A DNA stretch of 64,000 nt from positions 1 through 64,000 of the forward strand of contig CAYZNN010000010.1 in the NCBI GenBank assembly GCA_964479665.1, read 5' to 3'. The number at the start of each line of letters is the position of its first letter. The first letter of the stretch is position 1. The notes beneath the pieces were generated by a model. That model was not told the origin of the DNA and ran no database searches. It saw only the letters and a program-made list of their open reading frames with translations. The DNA is from UBA2287 sp964479665 (GTDB taxonomy: Bacteria > Bacteroidota > Bacteroidia > Bacteroidales > Tenuifilaceae). Shown here piece by piece: positions 42,607 through 49,747 of this stretch. A program made the translations under genes and the position numbers.

Positions 42607-43410
42607 ATGGCATCAGAAATTGAATCCAATACTTTGAAGATTGTATTAGTGGGTTCGGGGAATTTAGCCTACAGTTTGGCTATTGCCATTAGTAAAAGTC
42701 AAAATCAACTTATACAAATTGTTTCTACCAATTTCAAAAGGGGTTTAGAACTATCGAACCTTACCAAAACCGAGTTCATACCAAATATTTCAAATGTAAA
42801 TACCAATGCAGATTTGTATATTTTGGCGGTTCCCGACATAGAAATTTCGAACGTTGCCCAAAACCTTATTAACGTTAGGGGTATTGTTGTTCATACCAGT
42901 GGAAGCACCCCCGTTGAGGTTTTAGAAAAGATTTGCACTAGCGATTGCGGTGTTTTTTATCCCTTCCAAACATTTACTTACTCAAGAGCTTTGAATTATT
43001 CAGATATTCCTGTTTGTATAGAGGCAAAAAGTAATAGCACTTTTGAGTTGCTAAGAAGTTTTGCTTTTGCACTTGGAGCAAAACCCATTCGTATGGACTC
43101 GGAAACTAGAAAATGGCTCCATTTGTCGGGTGTTTTTGCTTGCAACTTTGTTAATCATATGCTCTCTGTTTCGTACATTTTAGCCCAGGAAAACGATATT
43201 GACGTCGCTTTACTTAAACCGCTCATTTTCGAAACAGTCAATAAGGCACTCGAAGACAATCCGTTCGAAAGCCAAACAGGTCCTGCCCTTCGAGGCGATA
43301 CAGGTACTTTAAAGCGACATTATGCAATGCTTGGTCAATTAGATGAAGAATTAAGAGATTTATATATTTCGTTAAGTACCAGCATTGAACGATTGCATAA
43401 AGAAATGTAA
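42607..43410 (+). CDS. Rossmann-fold protein with DUF2520 domain
   Basis: 267 residues. The N-terminal Rossmann domain has LVGSGNLAYSLA (about 15-26) and VVHTSGSTPVEVL. The C-terminal DUF2520 domain has KWLHLSGVFACNFVNHM and a helical end with ALRGDTGTLKRHYAML. The fold resembles NADP-dependent dehydrogenases such as pyrroline-5-carboxylate or 6-phosphogluconate dehydrogenase-like proteins, but no reaction is established. First gene of a tight four-gene set with kdsC, a UbiA-family gene and maf (gaps of 1, 4 and 3 nt), an arrangement I recall as frequent in Bacteroidota. Confidence 0.87.
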   Translation: MASEIESNTLKIVLVGSGNLAYSLAIAISKSQNQLIQIVSTNFKRGLELSNLTKTEFIPNISNVNTNADLYILAVPDIEISNVAQNLINVRGIVVHTSGSTPVEVLEKICTSDCGVFYPFQTFTYSRALNYSDIPVCIEAKSNSTFELLRSFAFALGAKPIRMDSETRKWLHLSGVFACNFVNHMLSVSYILAQENDIDVALLKPLIFETVNKALEDNPFESQTGPALRGDTGTLKRHYAMLGQLDEELRDLYISLSTSIERLHKEM

Positions 43411-43411
43411 T

Positions 43412-43933
43412 ATGAAGAATTTTAAAGAACAACTCAGTAGTGTTAAAGCATTCGCTTTTGATGTGGATGGCGTATTTACCGACGGTACAATAATAATTCA
43501 TCCCTCAGGTGAACTTCTCCGAACATCCAATACCCGCGACGGCTTTGCGGTGCATAGGGCTGTTAAACTAGGCTTTCCGGTTGCCATTATAACTGGCGGC
43601 AAAAGTCAATCGGTTGAGCAGCGCTTTGCCGAGTTGGGTGTTACAGATATATACATAGGCGCAACCGATAAGGTTGATGCTTTAAACGACTTTAGGTTCA
43701 AATACGGATTGGAACTATCGGAAATTTTATACATGGGCGATGATCTTCCCGACTATAATGCAATGCAGCTGGTTGGTTTCCCAACATGTCCTGCCGATGC
43801 TGCTCCCGAAATAGTAGCTATTTCGGTTTACATTTCAACCTTTGCCGGTGGAAAGGGCTGCGTTCGCGATGTAATTGAGCAGGTATTGCGATTAAAAGGG
43901 CAATGGTTTATCGATAACAACTTCAAGCAGTAA
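43412..43933 (+). CDS. kdsC: KdsC-like HAD phosphatase (KDO 8-phosphate phosphatase family)
   Basis: 173 residues from the ATG at 43412 (MKNFKEQLSSVKAFAFDVDG); a longer in-frame start would overlap the previous gene. HAD class C0 phosphatase without a cap. Motif I FDVDGVFTDG (about 15-24) carries the Asp nucleophile, motif II is in ITGGKSQSV, and motif IV is MGDDLPDYNAM. KdsC makes 3-deoxy-D-manno-octulosonate for lipopolysaccharide. It starts 1 nt after the upstream stop. No kdsA or kdsB is nearby, so the precise substrate is by family similarity. Confidence 0.88.
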   Translation: MKNFKEQLSSVKAFAFDVDGVFTDGTIIIHPSGELLRTSNTRDGFAVHRAVKLGFPVAIITGGKSQSVEQRFAELGVTDIYIGATDKVDALNDFRFKYGLELSEILYMGDDLPDYNAMQLVGFPTCPADAAPEIVAISVYISTFAGGKGCVRDVIEQVLRLKGQWFIDNNFKQ

Positions 43934-43937
43934 AAAA

Positions 43938-44906
43938 ATGATTAAAGTATTTCTTCGAGTGTTCAGGTATCAGAATTTACTGATAGTTGCTCTTACCATG
44001 TACCTTATGCGATTTGGTATAATTCAACCTTTACTAGCCCAGGAGGGCTTTACTTTGCAAATGAGCGAATGGTTTTTTCTGCTTCTGGTTCTTTCCACCG
44101 TTTTTATTACCGCTGCCGGATACGTTATAAATGATTATTTCGATACTAAAACCGATTTAGTAAACAGACCCCAGAGAGTTCTAATTGGCCGCCAGTTGTC
44201 GCGGAGAACTGCCATATTTACTCACTTGGTACTAAATTCTTTAGGCTTTGTTTTTGGCTTGGCGGTTTCTTTTTATATCAATCGTCCTTTTCTTTCTATA
44301 GGCTTTATTGTTATCCCAGGAATCCTTTGGTTCTATTCAACTACATACAAACGCCAGTTTTTAGTTGGGAACATCATTGTGGCTTTATTAACAGCTTTAG
44401 TACCTTTAATGACAATTCTTTTCGAATTGCCCCTATTGTATGAAGAATACTGGCAGACTGTTCTACTTCAGCCAGATACCTTTAATATTATTATTTACTG
44501 GATTGGTGGCTTTGCAATTTTTGCTTTTTTATTAAACCTCTTCCGTGAGATTGTTAAGGATATTGAAGATTATGAGGGCGATTTGGAATTTGGAAGAAAT
44601 ACATTACCCGTTGTACTTGGAACTAAAAACTCCCGAATTGTTGCCTCTTCCATATTGATGGTTGTTTTACTCCTTATTAGTTACGTTTTTGGTGCCCATA
44701 TGAATTATTTTCCCGGTACTATCAGTTTTAATTTCATTTCACTCCTTTATCTCCTTACTGCTATAGCCATTCCAGTTTTTATTCTGCTGGTAAAACTTTT
44801 TATGGCACAAACAAAAGAAAATTTCAAATCCATTAGTTCATTTACTAAAATAGTAATGTTACTTGGGATTCTTTTTGCAATTATTTTTAAGTTTTTTATG
44901 ATTTAA
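43938..44906 (+). CDS. UbiA-family prenyltransferase, geranylgeranylglycerol-phosphate synthase-like
   Basis: 322 residues, eight to nine membrane helices. The two aspartate-rich prenyl-diphosphate motifs are present: NDYFDTKTDLVNRP (about 73-86) and KDIEDYEGDLEFGRNTLP (about 208-225). UbiA enzymes attach an isoprenoid chain to an acceptor in the inner membrane. The DxxDxxGD form with NTLPV is the one seen in digeranylgeranylglyceryl-phosphate synthase-like bacterial homologues. The true acceptor in Bacteroidota is not settled. Located 4 nt after kdsC and 3 nt before maf, so it is co-transcribed. Confidence 0.87.
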   Translation: MIKVFLRVFRYQNLLIVALTMYLMRFGIIQPLLAQEGFTLQMSEWFFLLLVLSTVFITAAGYVINDYFDTKTDLVNRPQRVLIGRQLSRRTAIFTHLVLNSLGFVFGLAVSFYINRPFLSIGFIVIPGILWFYSTTYKRQFLVGNIIVALLTALVPLMTILFELPLLYEEYWQTVLLQPDTFNIIIYWIGGFAIFAFLLNLFREIVKDIEDYEGDLEFGRNTLPVVLGTKNSRIVASSILMVVLLLISYVFGAHMNYFPGTISFNFISLLYLLTAIAIPVFILLVKLFMAQTKENFKSISSFTKIVMLLGILFAIIFKFFMI

Positions 44907-44909
44907 GCA

Positions 44910-45515
44910 ATGCTTTTACACGATAAAATAAAGATTTATAAGGTCGTACTTGCATCGCGCTCCCCTCGTCGGCATGCTCTTATGCGTGAATTGGGTATCG
45001 ATTTTGAAGTGAAAATTTATGGTGTTGAAGATGAAACCTATCCTTCAGCTCTACCCATTAGTGATGTCCCCGAATTCTTAGCAAAAAAGAAAGCTATTCC
45101 GTTCATAAATGAACTCAAAACAAATGACATTTTAATTACTTCCGACACAATTGTGGTTTGCTGCAATGAAGTAATTGGTAAACCTGTCGATAGGGATAAC
45201 GCACTCGATATTCTCAAAACCCTTTCGGGTAAAAAGCATACCGTTATTACAGGGGTTTGCTTTACATCAAAAGCATTGGTACACAGCTTTTCAGTTCACA
45301 CCGATGTGTATTTTAGAAACTTAACTTATGATGAACTTAACTATTATGTTGATCGGTTTAAACCATTCGATAAGGCTGGTGCCTATGGAATTCAGGAGTG
45401 GATTGGCTATGTGGGAGTTGAGAGAATTGAAGGATCCTACTACAATGTTATGGGTTTGCCAGTTCAACGGCTTTACGTTGAACTAAATAATTTTTTGGAT
45501 GAAATAAAGGGGTGA
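44910..45515 (+). CDS. maf: Maf-family nucleotide pyrophosphatase
   Basis: 201 residues. Maf proteins hydrolyse dTTP/UTP or modified nucleotides and are proposed to prevent their incorporation or to slow division. Family motifs: LASRSPRRHALM (about 14-25), ITSDTIV (about 71-77), GKPVDRDNALDILKTLSGK and DKAGAYGIQEW. Last gene of the DUF2520-kdsC-ubiA-maf set. The YhdE (dTTP/UTP) and YceF subgroups cannot be separated with certainty. Confidence 0.93.
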   Translation: MLLHDKIKIYKVVLASRSPRRHALMRELGIDFEVKIYGVEDETYPSALPISDVPEFLAKKKAIPFINELKTNDILITSDTIVVCCNEVIGKPVDRDNALDILKTLSGKKHTVITGVCFTSKALVHSFSVHTDVYFRNLTYDELNYYVDRFKPFDKAGAYGIQEWIGYVGVERIEGSYYNVMGLPVQRLYVELNNFLDEIKG

Positions 45516-45569
45516 GAAATGAACTTTGCAGCATTTTTTCTTTGTGGCCTTTGTGTTAAGTTTTGTGCT

Positions 45570-45589
45570 CCTGCCTGACGGCAGGCAGG
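45570..45589. repeat. Short palindromic repeat CCTGCCTG-ACGG-CAGGCAGG
   Basis: An 8-bp perfect stem with a 4-nt loop, embedded in CTTTGTGG-rich sequence. A related, weaker copy (CCTGC-GGCTG-GCAGG in TTTGCG-rich sequence) lies at 6316-6330. These look like members of a dispersed intergenic repeat family. Confidence 0.75.
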
Positions 45590-45653
45590 CTTTGTGGTTT
45601 TAAAGTGGATTCTATTAAACAACATAATAAAAACATATTATCACACCAATAAC

Positions 45654-47813
45654 ATGAAACGATTACTTTCTTTCTTAAGCCTGTTTTTGCTAATTGCTAT
45701 TCCTTCAATTGCCGATGAAGGGATGTGGCTCCCTCATTTAATTGGCAAGTACAACATTGCCGACATGAAAAAGCAAGGCTTCAAGCTTACTGCCGAAGAC
45801 CTTTATAGCATTAATAAGCCCTCAATAAAGGATGCAATTGTTCACTTTGGGGGAGGATGCACAGGAGAACTCATTTCACCAAATGGGTTGCTAATAACTA
45901 ATCACCATTGTGGCTTGGGTAGCATACAAAGGCATTCAACAATTGAAAACGACCACATTTCCAATGGTTTTTGGGCAATGTCGCAAGCTGAAGAATTACC
46001 AAATTCAAACTTAACTGTAACTTTCTTGGTTAAAATTGAAGATGTTACTAGTAGGGTTTTAAAAGGTATAGCTACCGGTATTAACGATAGTGAACGCGAT
46101 CGAATAATATCTGCAAACTCTAGGGCCATTGCCGATTCGGCAACAAATGGTACGCACTATTCAGCTCGTATAGCACCCATGTATTACGGAAATCAGTATT
46201 TGCTTTATATTAATGAGGTATTTCGCGATGTACGCTTGGTAGGAGCTCCTCCCAAATCTATTGGAAATTTCGGTGGCGATACCGACAATTGGATGTGGCC
46301 TCGTCATACTGGCGATTTTGCATTATTTCGCATTTATGCAAATAAAGATAATAAACCTGCAGAATACTCGCCCAATAATGTACCCTATAATCCAAAGTAT
46401 TATCTGCCAATATCTACAGGAGGGGTAAAGGAGAACGATTTTACAGTAGTTTACGGTTATCCAGGAACTACCCAACAATATATTACATCCTTCGAAGTTA
46501 ATTACCTGATTAATAATTCTAACCCTCTTAAAATTGGATTACGCAGCAAGCGACTTGAAATTATGGAGGGTTTTATGCAAAAAGACGATACCGTTCGAAT
46601 TAAATATACAAGTAAGTATGCAGGTGTTGCCAACGCTTGGAAGAAGTGGATTGGGGAGAAGAATGGACTGATTCGTCTTAAAGCAGTTGACAAGAAACAT
46701 GATTTGGAGAATGCCTTTATTGCTTGGGCTTCATCCAGCTCCATATTAAATCAGCAGTACGGAAATATTCTACCCCGTTTAGCAGAATTAAATAGTGAAA
46801 TGAAGCCATTATTGCTGGCACGCGACCTCGAAAGGGAGGCATTCAAAGCAATTGAAATATTTCGATTTGTTTCAAATTTCAATACATTATTCGCTGAAGT
46901 GAATCGTTCAAATCCTGATTCAACTCGAATAGCCAGCCTCTCCAAATCCTTATTAAGTACTTCCAAAAGTTTTTATAAGGATTATCATCTCCCAATCGAT
47001 AAGAATGTGTTTGTTACTATGATGGAAGTTCTGCAAGAAAAGTTGCCATCAAACCTAACTCCACCTATATTAAAGATATACATCGAAGAATCAGAAGGAA
47101 ATTGGAAGGCTGTTTCTCATTTGCTTTTTAAGCAATCGGTATTTGCCGATAGTTCTACTCTTTTACCCAACCTGCGTAACTTCTCAATATACAATGCTCA
47201 AACTTTATTTAACGACCCACTTTTTCGAATAAATTTTCAGTTCGATAGCATCTATTCTATATCAGTAAACCCATTGTATTCAACCCTAATGGGTGAAACG
47301 AATACTCTCTATAGGAACTACGTTAGGGGTTTAATGGAAATGCAACCATCCAAAACTTTTTATCCCGATGCCAACTCTACGCTTCGAATTACCTACGGAA
47401 AGGTGGGAGGCTACTCGCCCCGCGATGCAGTTGACTATTTACCTGTAACCACTCTAGATGGTATTATTCAGAAATCCAAAATGGATGTGTACGATTATGT
47501 TGTGCCCGATAAATTGTTGCAAATTCATGCTCAAAAAGATTACGGAAGGTGGGCACATAAGGGAACTGTACCCGTTGCCTTTATTGCTAGTAATCATACT
47601 TCAGGTGGAAACTCTGGGAGTCCGGTATTAAATGCTAAAGGCCAGCTCATTGGTGTTAACTTCGACCGCGTTTGGGAAGGAACTATGAGTGATATTATGT
47701 TCGACCCTAACTATTGTAGAAATATTTCTCTCGACATTAGGTATGTGCTTTTCATAGTTGATAAGTTTGCAGGAGCAGGTTACCTTATCAATGAAATGAA
47801 GTTGGTCGATTAA
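45654..47813 (+). CDS. S46 family dipeptidyl-peptidase, DPP11-like
   Basis: 719 residues from the ATG at 45654, with a signal peptide ending near PSIADEG. S46 enzymes are periplasmic or surface serine exopeptidases that release N-terminal dipeptides. The catalytic triad is visible: His in LLITNHHCGLGSIQ, Asp in GDTDNWMWPRHTGDF, and Ser654 in SGGNSGSPV. The residue after NFD is Arg (NFDRVWEGT, R672). In the known enzymes Arg at this place marks DPP11 (Asp/Glu specificity), while Gly marks DPP7. Length and numbering closely follow the Porphyromonas enzymes. Likely used for peptide nutrition. Confidence 0.92.
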   Translation: MKRLLSFLSLFLLIAIPSIADEGMWLPHLIGKYNIADMKKQGFKLTAEDLYSINKPSIKDAIVHFGGGCTGELISPNGLLITNHHCGLGSIQRHSTIENDHISNGFWAMSQAEELPNSNLTVTFLVKIEDVTSRVLKGIATGINDSERDRIISANSRAIADSATNGTHYSARIAPMYYGNQYLLYINEVFRDVRLVGAPPKSIGNFGGDTDNWMWPRHTGDFALFRIYANKDNKPAEYSPNNVPYNPKYYLPISTGGVKENDFTVVYGYPGTTQQYITSFEVNYLINNSNPLKIGLRSKRLEIMEGFMQKDDTVRIKYTSKYAGVANAWKKWIGEKNGLIRLKAVDKKHDLENAFIAWASSSSILNQQYGNILPRLAELNSEMKPLLLARDLEREAFKAIEIFRFVSNFNTLFAEVNRSNPDSTRIASLSKSLLSTSKSFYKDYHLPIDKNVFVTMMEVLQEKLPSNLTPPILKIYIEESEGNWKAVSHLLFKQSVFADSSTLLPNLRNFSIYNAQTLFNDPLFRINFQFDSIYSISVNPLYSTLMGETNTLYRNYVRGLMEMQPSKTFYPDANSTLRITYGKVGGYSPRDAVDYLPVTTLDGIIQKSKMDVYDYVVPDKLLQIHAQKDYGRWAHKGTVPVAFIASNHTSGGNSGSPVLNAKGQLIGVNFDRVWEGTMSDIMFDPNYCRNISLDIRYVLFIVDKFAGAGYLINEMKLVD

Positions 47814-47921
47814 TCATCTAATACATTATGCTTAAATACTCTAGTATTATAATGGCTTGTTTTATACAATTTGTTTTTTTTGAATGATTCTAAATTGACC
47901 TTTTCATGCAACATTCAGGGT

Positions 47922-47954
47922 CCAAACATGATAATTGTCATGTTTGGGCTTTTT
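47922..47954 (+). terminator. Intrinsic terminator after the S46 peptidase gene
   Basis: CCAAACATGA (47922-47931), 6-nt loop, TCATGTTTGG (47938-47947), then GCTTTTT. The remaining sequence up to 48069 is A+T-rich and should hold the hydrogenase promoter, but no full consensus was found. Confidence 0.88.
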
Positions 47955-48069
47955 CATTATTAATACATTTATCACAGACAATCAATTTGTTGCGAAAATT
48001 AGATACGTTAAATAAATAACAGTGTTAATTTACTAACAAAATTTACTTAACCTTCAAAAAAAGAAAAAC

Positions 48070-48534
48070 ATGCCAGAAGTTAAAGAGTTGGTTAAAAAAC
48101 TTGCCGATAAATACGGTAGAAGAAGGGATAGCCTCATGCCCATTTTACAAGGTGTTGTTGAGGAGAACCGTTACCTTTCCGATGTAGCTATGACCGAAAT
48201 TGCTCGCGAGCTCGACATCGCATCAGCTGAGGTATTCGGTACAGCTTCTTTCTATTCGTTCCTGGACACTGAGCCAAGAGGAAAATACGTAATTAGGGTT
48301 TGCAAAACCATTACCTGCGATATGCATGGTAAAAAGCGTATAATCGAAAAGATTGAGGATGTGCTCAAAATTAAGCTTGGCGAAACCACGCAGGACAAGA
48401 AGTTTACGCTTCTTACAACCAATTGCTTGGGTTGGTGCCATAAGGGGCCCGTTATGCTTATAAACGATACCCCTTACCCCGATTTGAATGAGACCAAGGT
48501 GACTGAAATTATCATGGAGTACATGAGCAAATAA
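48070..48534 (+). CDS. hydC: HydC, NuoE-like [2Fe-2S] subunit of hydrogenase 1
   Basis: 154 residues. Thioredoxin-like [2Fe-2S] subunits of this type pass electrons between the flavin subunit and the hydrogenase subunit. The N-terminal helical part has SLMPILQGVVEENRYLSD. The four cluster cysteines are in VCKTITCDMHGKK and NCLGWCHKGP. First gene of the hydC-hydB-hydA set (gap 15 nt to hydB). The paralogue at 59824-60306 is the last, not the first, gene of the second set. Confidence 0.92.
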   Translation: MPEVKELVKKLADKYGRRRDSLMPILQGVVEENRYLSDVAMTEIARELDIASAEVFGTASFYSFLDTEPRGKYVIRVCKTITCDMHGKKRIIEKIEDVLKIKLGETTQDKKFTLLTTNCLGWCHKGPVMLINDTPYPDLNETKVTEIIMEYMSK

Positions 48535-48535
48535 C

Positions 48536-48542
48536 AAGGAGG
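48536..48542 (+). promoter_or_regulatory. Strong Shine-Dalgarno sequence of hydB (set 1)
   Basis: AAGGAGG lies 7 nt before the ATG at 48550. Full SD sequences are unusual for this phylum. Confidence 0.85.
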
Positions 48543-48549
48543 CAAAACA

Positions 48550-49710
48550 ATGGAAAACGTAAAAAGAGTCGATTTAATATTCGGGGAGTATACTTCCGAA
48601 AAGTATAAAGTACTCGAAGATACCCTTAAAAAATCGAGTGAACAAATAATTAACGAAATGATTGTATCGGGTCTAAAGGGGCGTGGTGGAGCTGGTTTCT
48701 TAACTGGTTTGAAATGGAAATATACTGCTGCCGAAAAGGATCCCGATAAGTATGTTGTTTGCAACGCCGATGAGGGCGAACCTGGCACCTTTAAGGATCG
48801 CGAAATTTTAACCAGGGTACCACGTAAGGTATTTAGCGGAATGGCTATTTGCGGAAAGGCTATTGGATCTAAAAAGGGTTTTATGTATTTAAGGGGTGAA
48901 TACCGTTATATGCTTTCCGATTTAATGGCCGAACTCAACATTTACCACGAGCATGCCAAAAAGTTTAATTTAGATTTCACTATCGAAATTCGCATGGGTA
49001 ACGGAGCTTACATTTGCGGCGAAGAGTCTGCTCTTTTCGAATCGATTGAAGGTAAACGCGGCGAGCCTCGCAATAAGCCTCCTTATCCAACCGTGTCGGG
49101 TGTGTTTAGCAAACCAACCGTTATTAATAACGTTGAAACCTTTGTGAATGCCGTAATGATTATGAAGTACGGTGCAGAGGAGTTTAAAAAACTAGGAACT
49201 ACCGACTCGCGCGGCTCGAAAGTGTTTAGCGTATCGGGTGATACTCCAAAAGCTGGCATTTACGAACTTGAATTAGGTATGACAGTTGCCCAGTTTGTTG
49301 AGGAATTTGGCGATGGCGATACCAAAGCGGTTCAGGTTGGAGGTGCTTCGGGTTTTTGCGTGCCACGTAAAAAGTTTAAGGATACTATTATTGGCTTCGA
49401 GGGTGTTCCCACTGGGGGCTCAATGATGATTTTCAACAGTTCAAGGTCAATGTACAACGTACTTCATAACTATCTCGATTTCTTCGAGGAGGAGTCGTGT
49501 GGTCAGTGCACCCCTTGTCGAGTTGGCTGTCAGCAACTTCTCAAAGGAATTCGTGCGGTGAAAAAAGGCGAAAAGCCATCGAATTATCTAAATCAGCTGC
49601 TTCAACTTTCCGAAACCATGAAAATTACTGCAAAGTGTGGTTTGGGTCAGTCGGTTGCCAACTCCTTTTCATCAATAGTTGAAAACTTCAGAGAGGAAAT
49701 GATTTACTAA
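48550..49710 (+). CDS. hydB: HydB, minimal NuoF-like flavoprotein subunit of hydrogenase 1
   Basis: 386 residues. NuoF-type subunit that binds FMN and NAD(H). The glycine-rich NAD/FMN region GLKGRGGAGFLTGLKW (about 39-54), NADEGEPGTFKDRE and GAYICGEESALFESIEG are intact, as is the N3-type [4Fe-4S] site ESCGQCTPCRVG with the distal Cys in AKCGLGQS. Unlike HydB of the second set, it lacks the N-terminal thioredoxin-like [2Fe-2S] domain and the C-terminal 2[4Fe-4S] ferredoxin domain. The frame is not broken and begins at a strong SD, so this is a real short form. Confidence 0.93.
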   Translation: MENVKRVDLIFGEYTSEKYKVLEDTLKKSSEQIINEMIVSGLKGRGGAGFLTGLKWKYTAAEKDPDKYVVCNADEGEPGTFKDREILTRVPRKVFSGMAICGKAIGSKKGFMYLRGEYRYMLSDLMAELNIYHEHAKKFNLDFTIEIRMGNGAYICGEESALFESIEGKRGEPRNKPPYPTVSGVFSKPTVINNVETFVNAVMIMKYGAEEFKKLGTTDSRGSKVFSVSGDTPKAGIYELELGMTVAQFVEEFGDGDTKAVQVGGASGFCVPRKKFKDTIIGFEGVPTGGSMMIFNSSRSMYNVLHNYLDFFEEESCGQCTPCRVGCQQLLKGIRAVKKGEKPSNYLNQLLQLSETMKITAKCGLGQSVANSFSSIVENFREEMIY

Positions 49711-49747
49711 TCTGAAGGACACTTCATTAATAAAAAGACTAAAGAAA

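Noticed and set aside
48223..48788. Minus-strand frames across hydC and hydB of set 1
   Set aside because: Shadows of the hydrogenase genes, with no start signals and atypical amino acid content.
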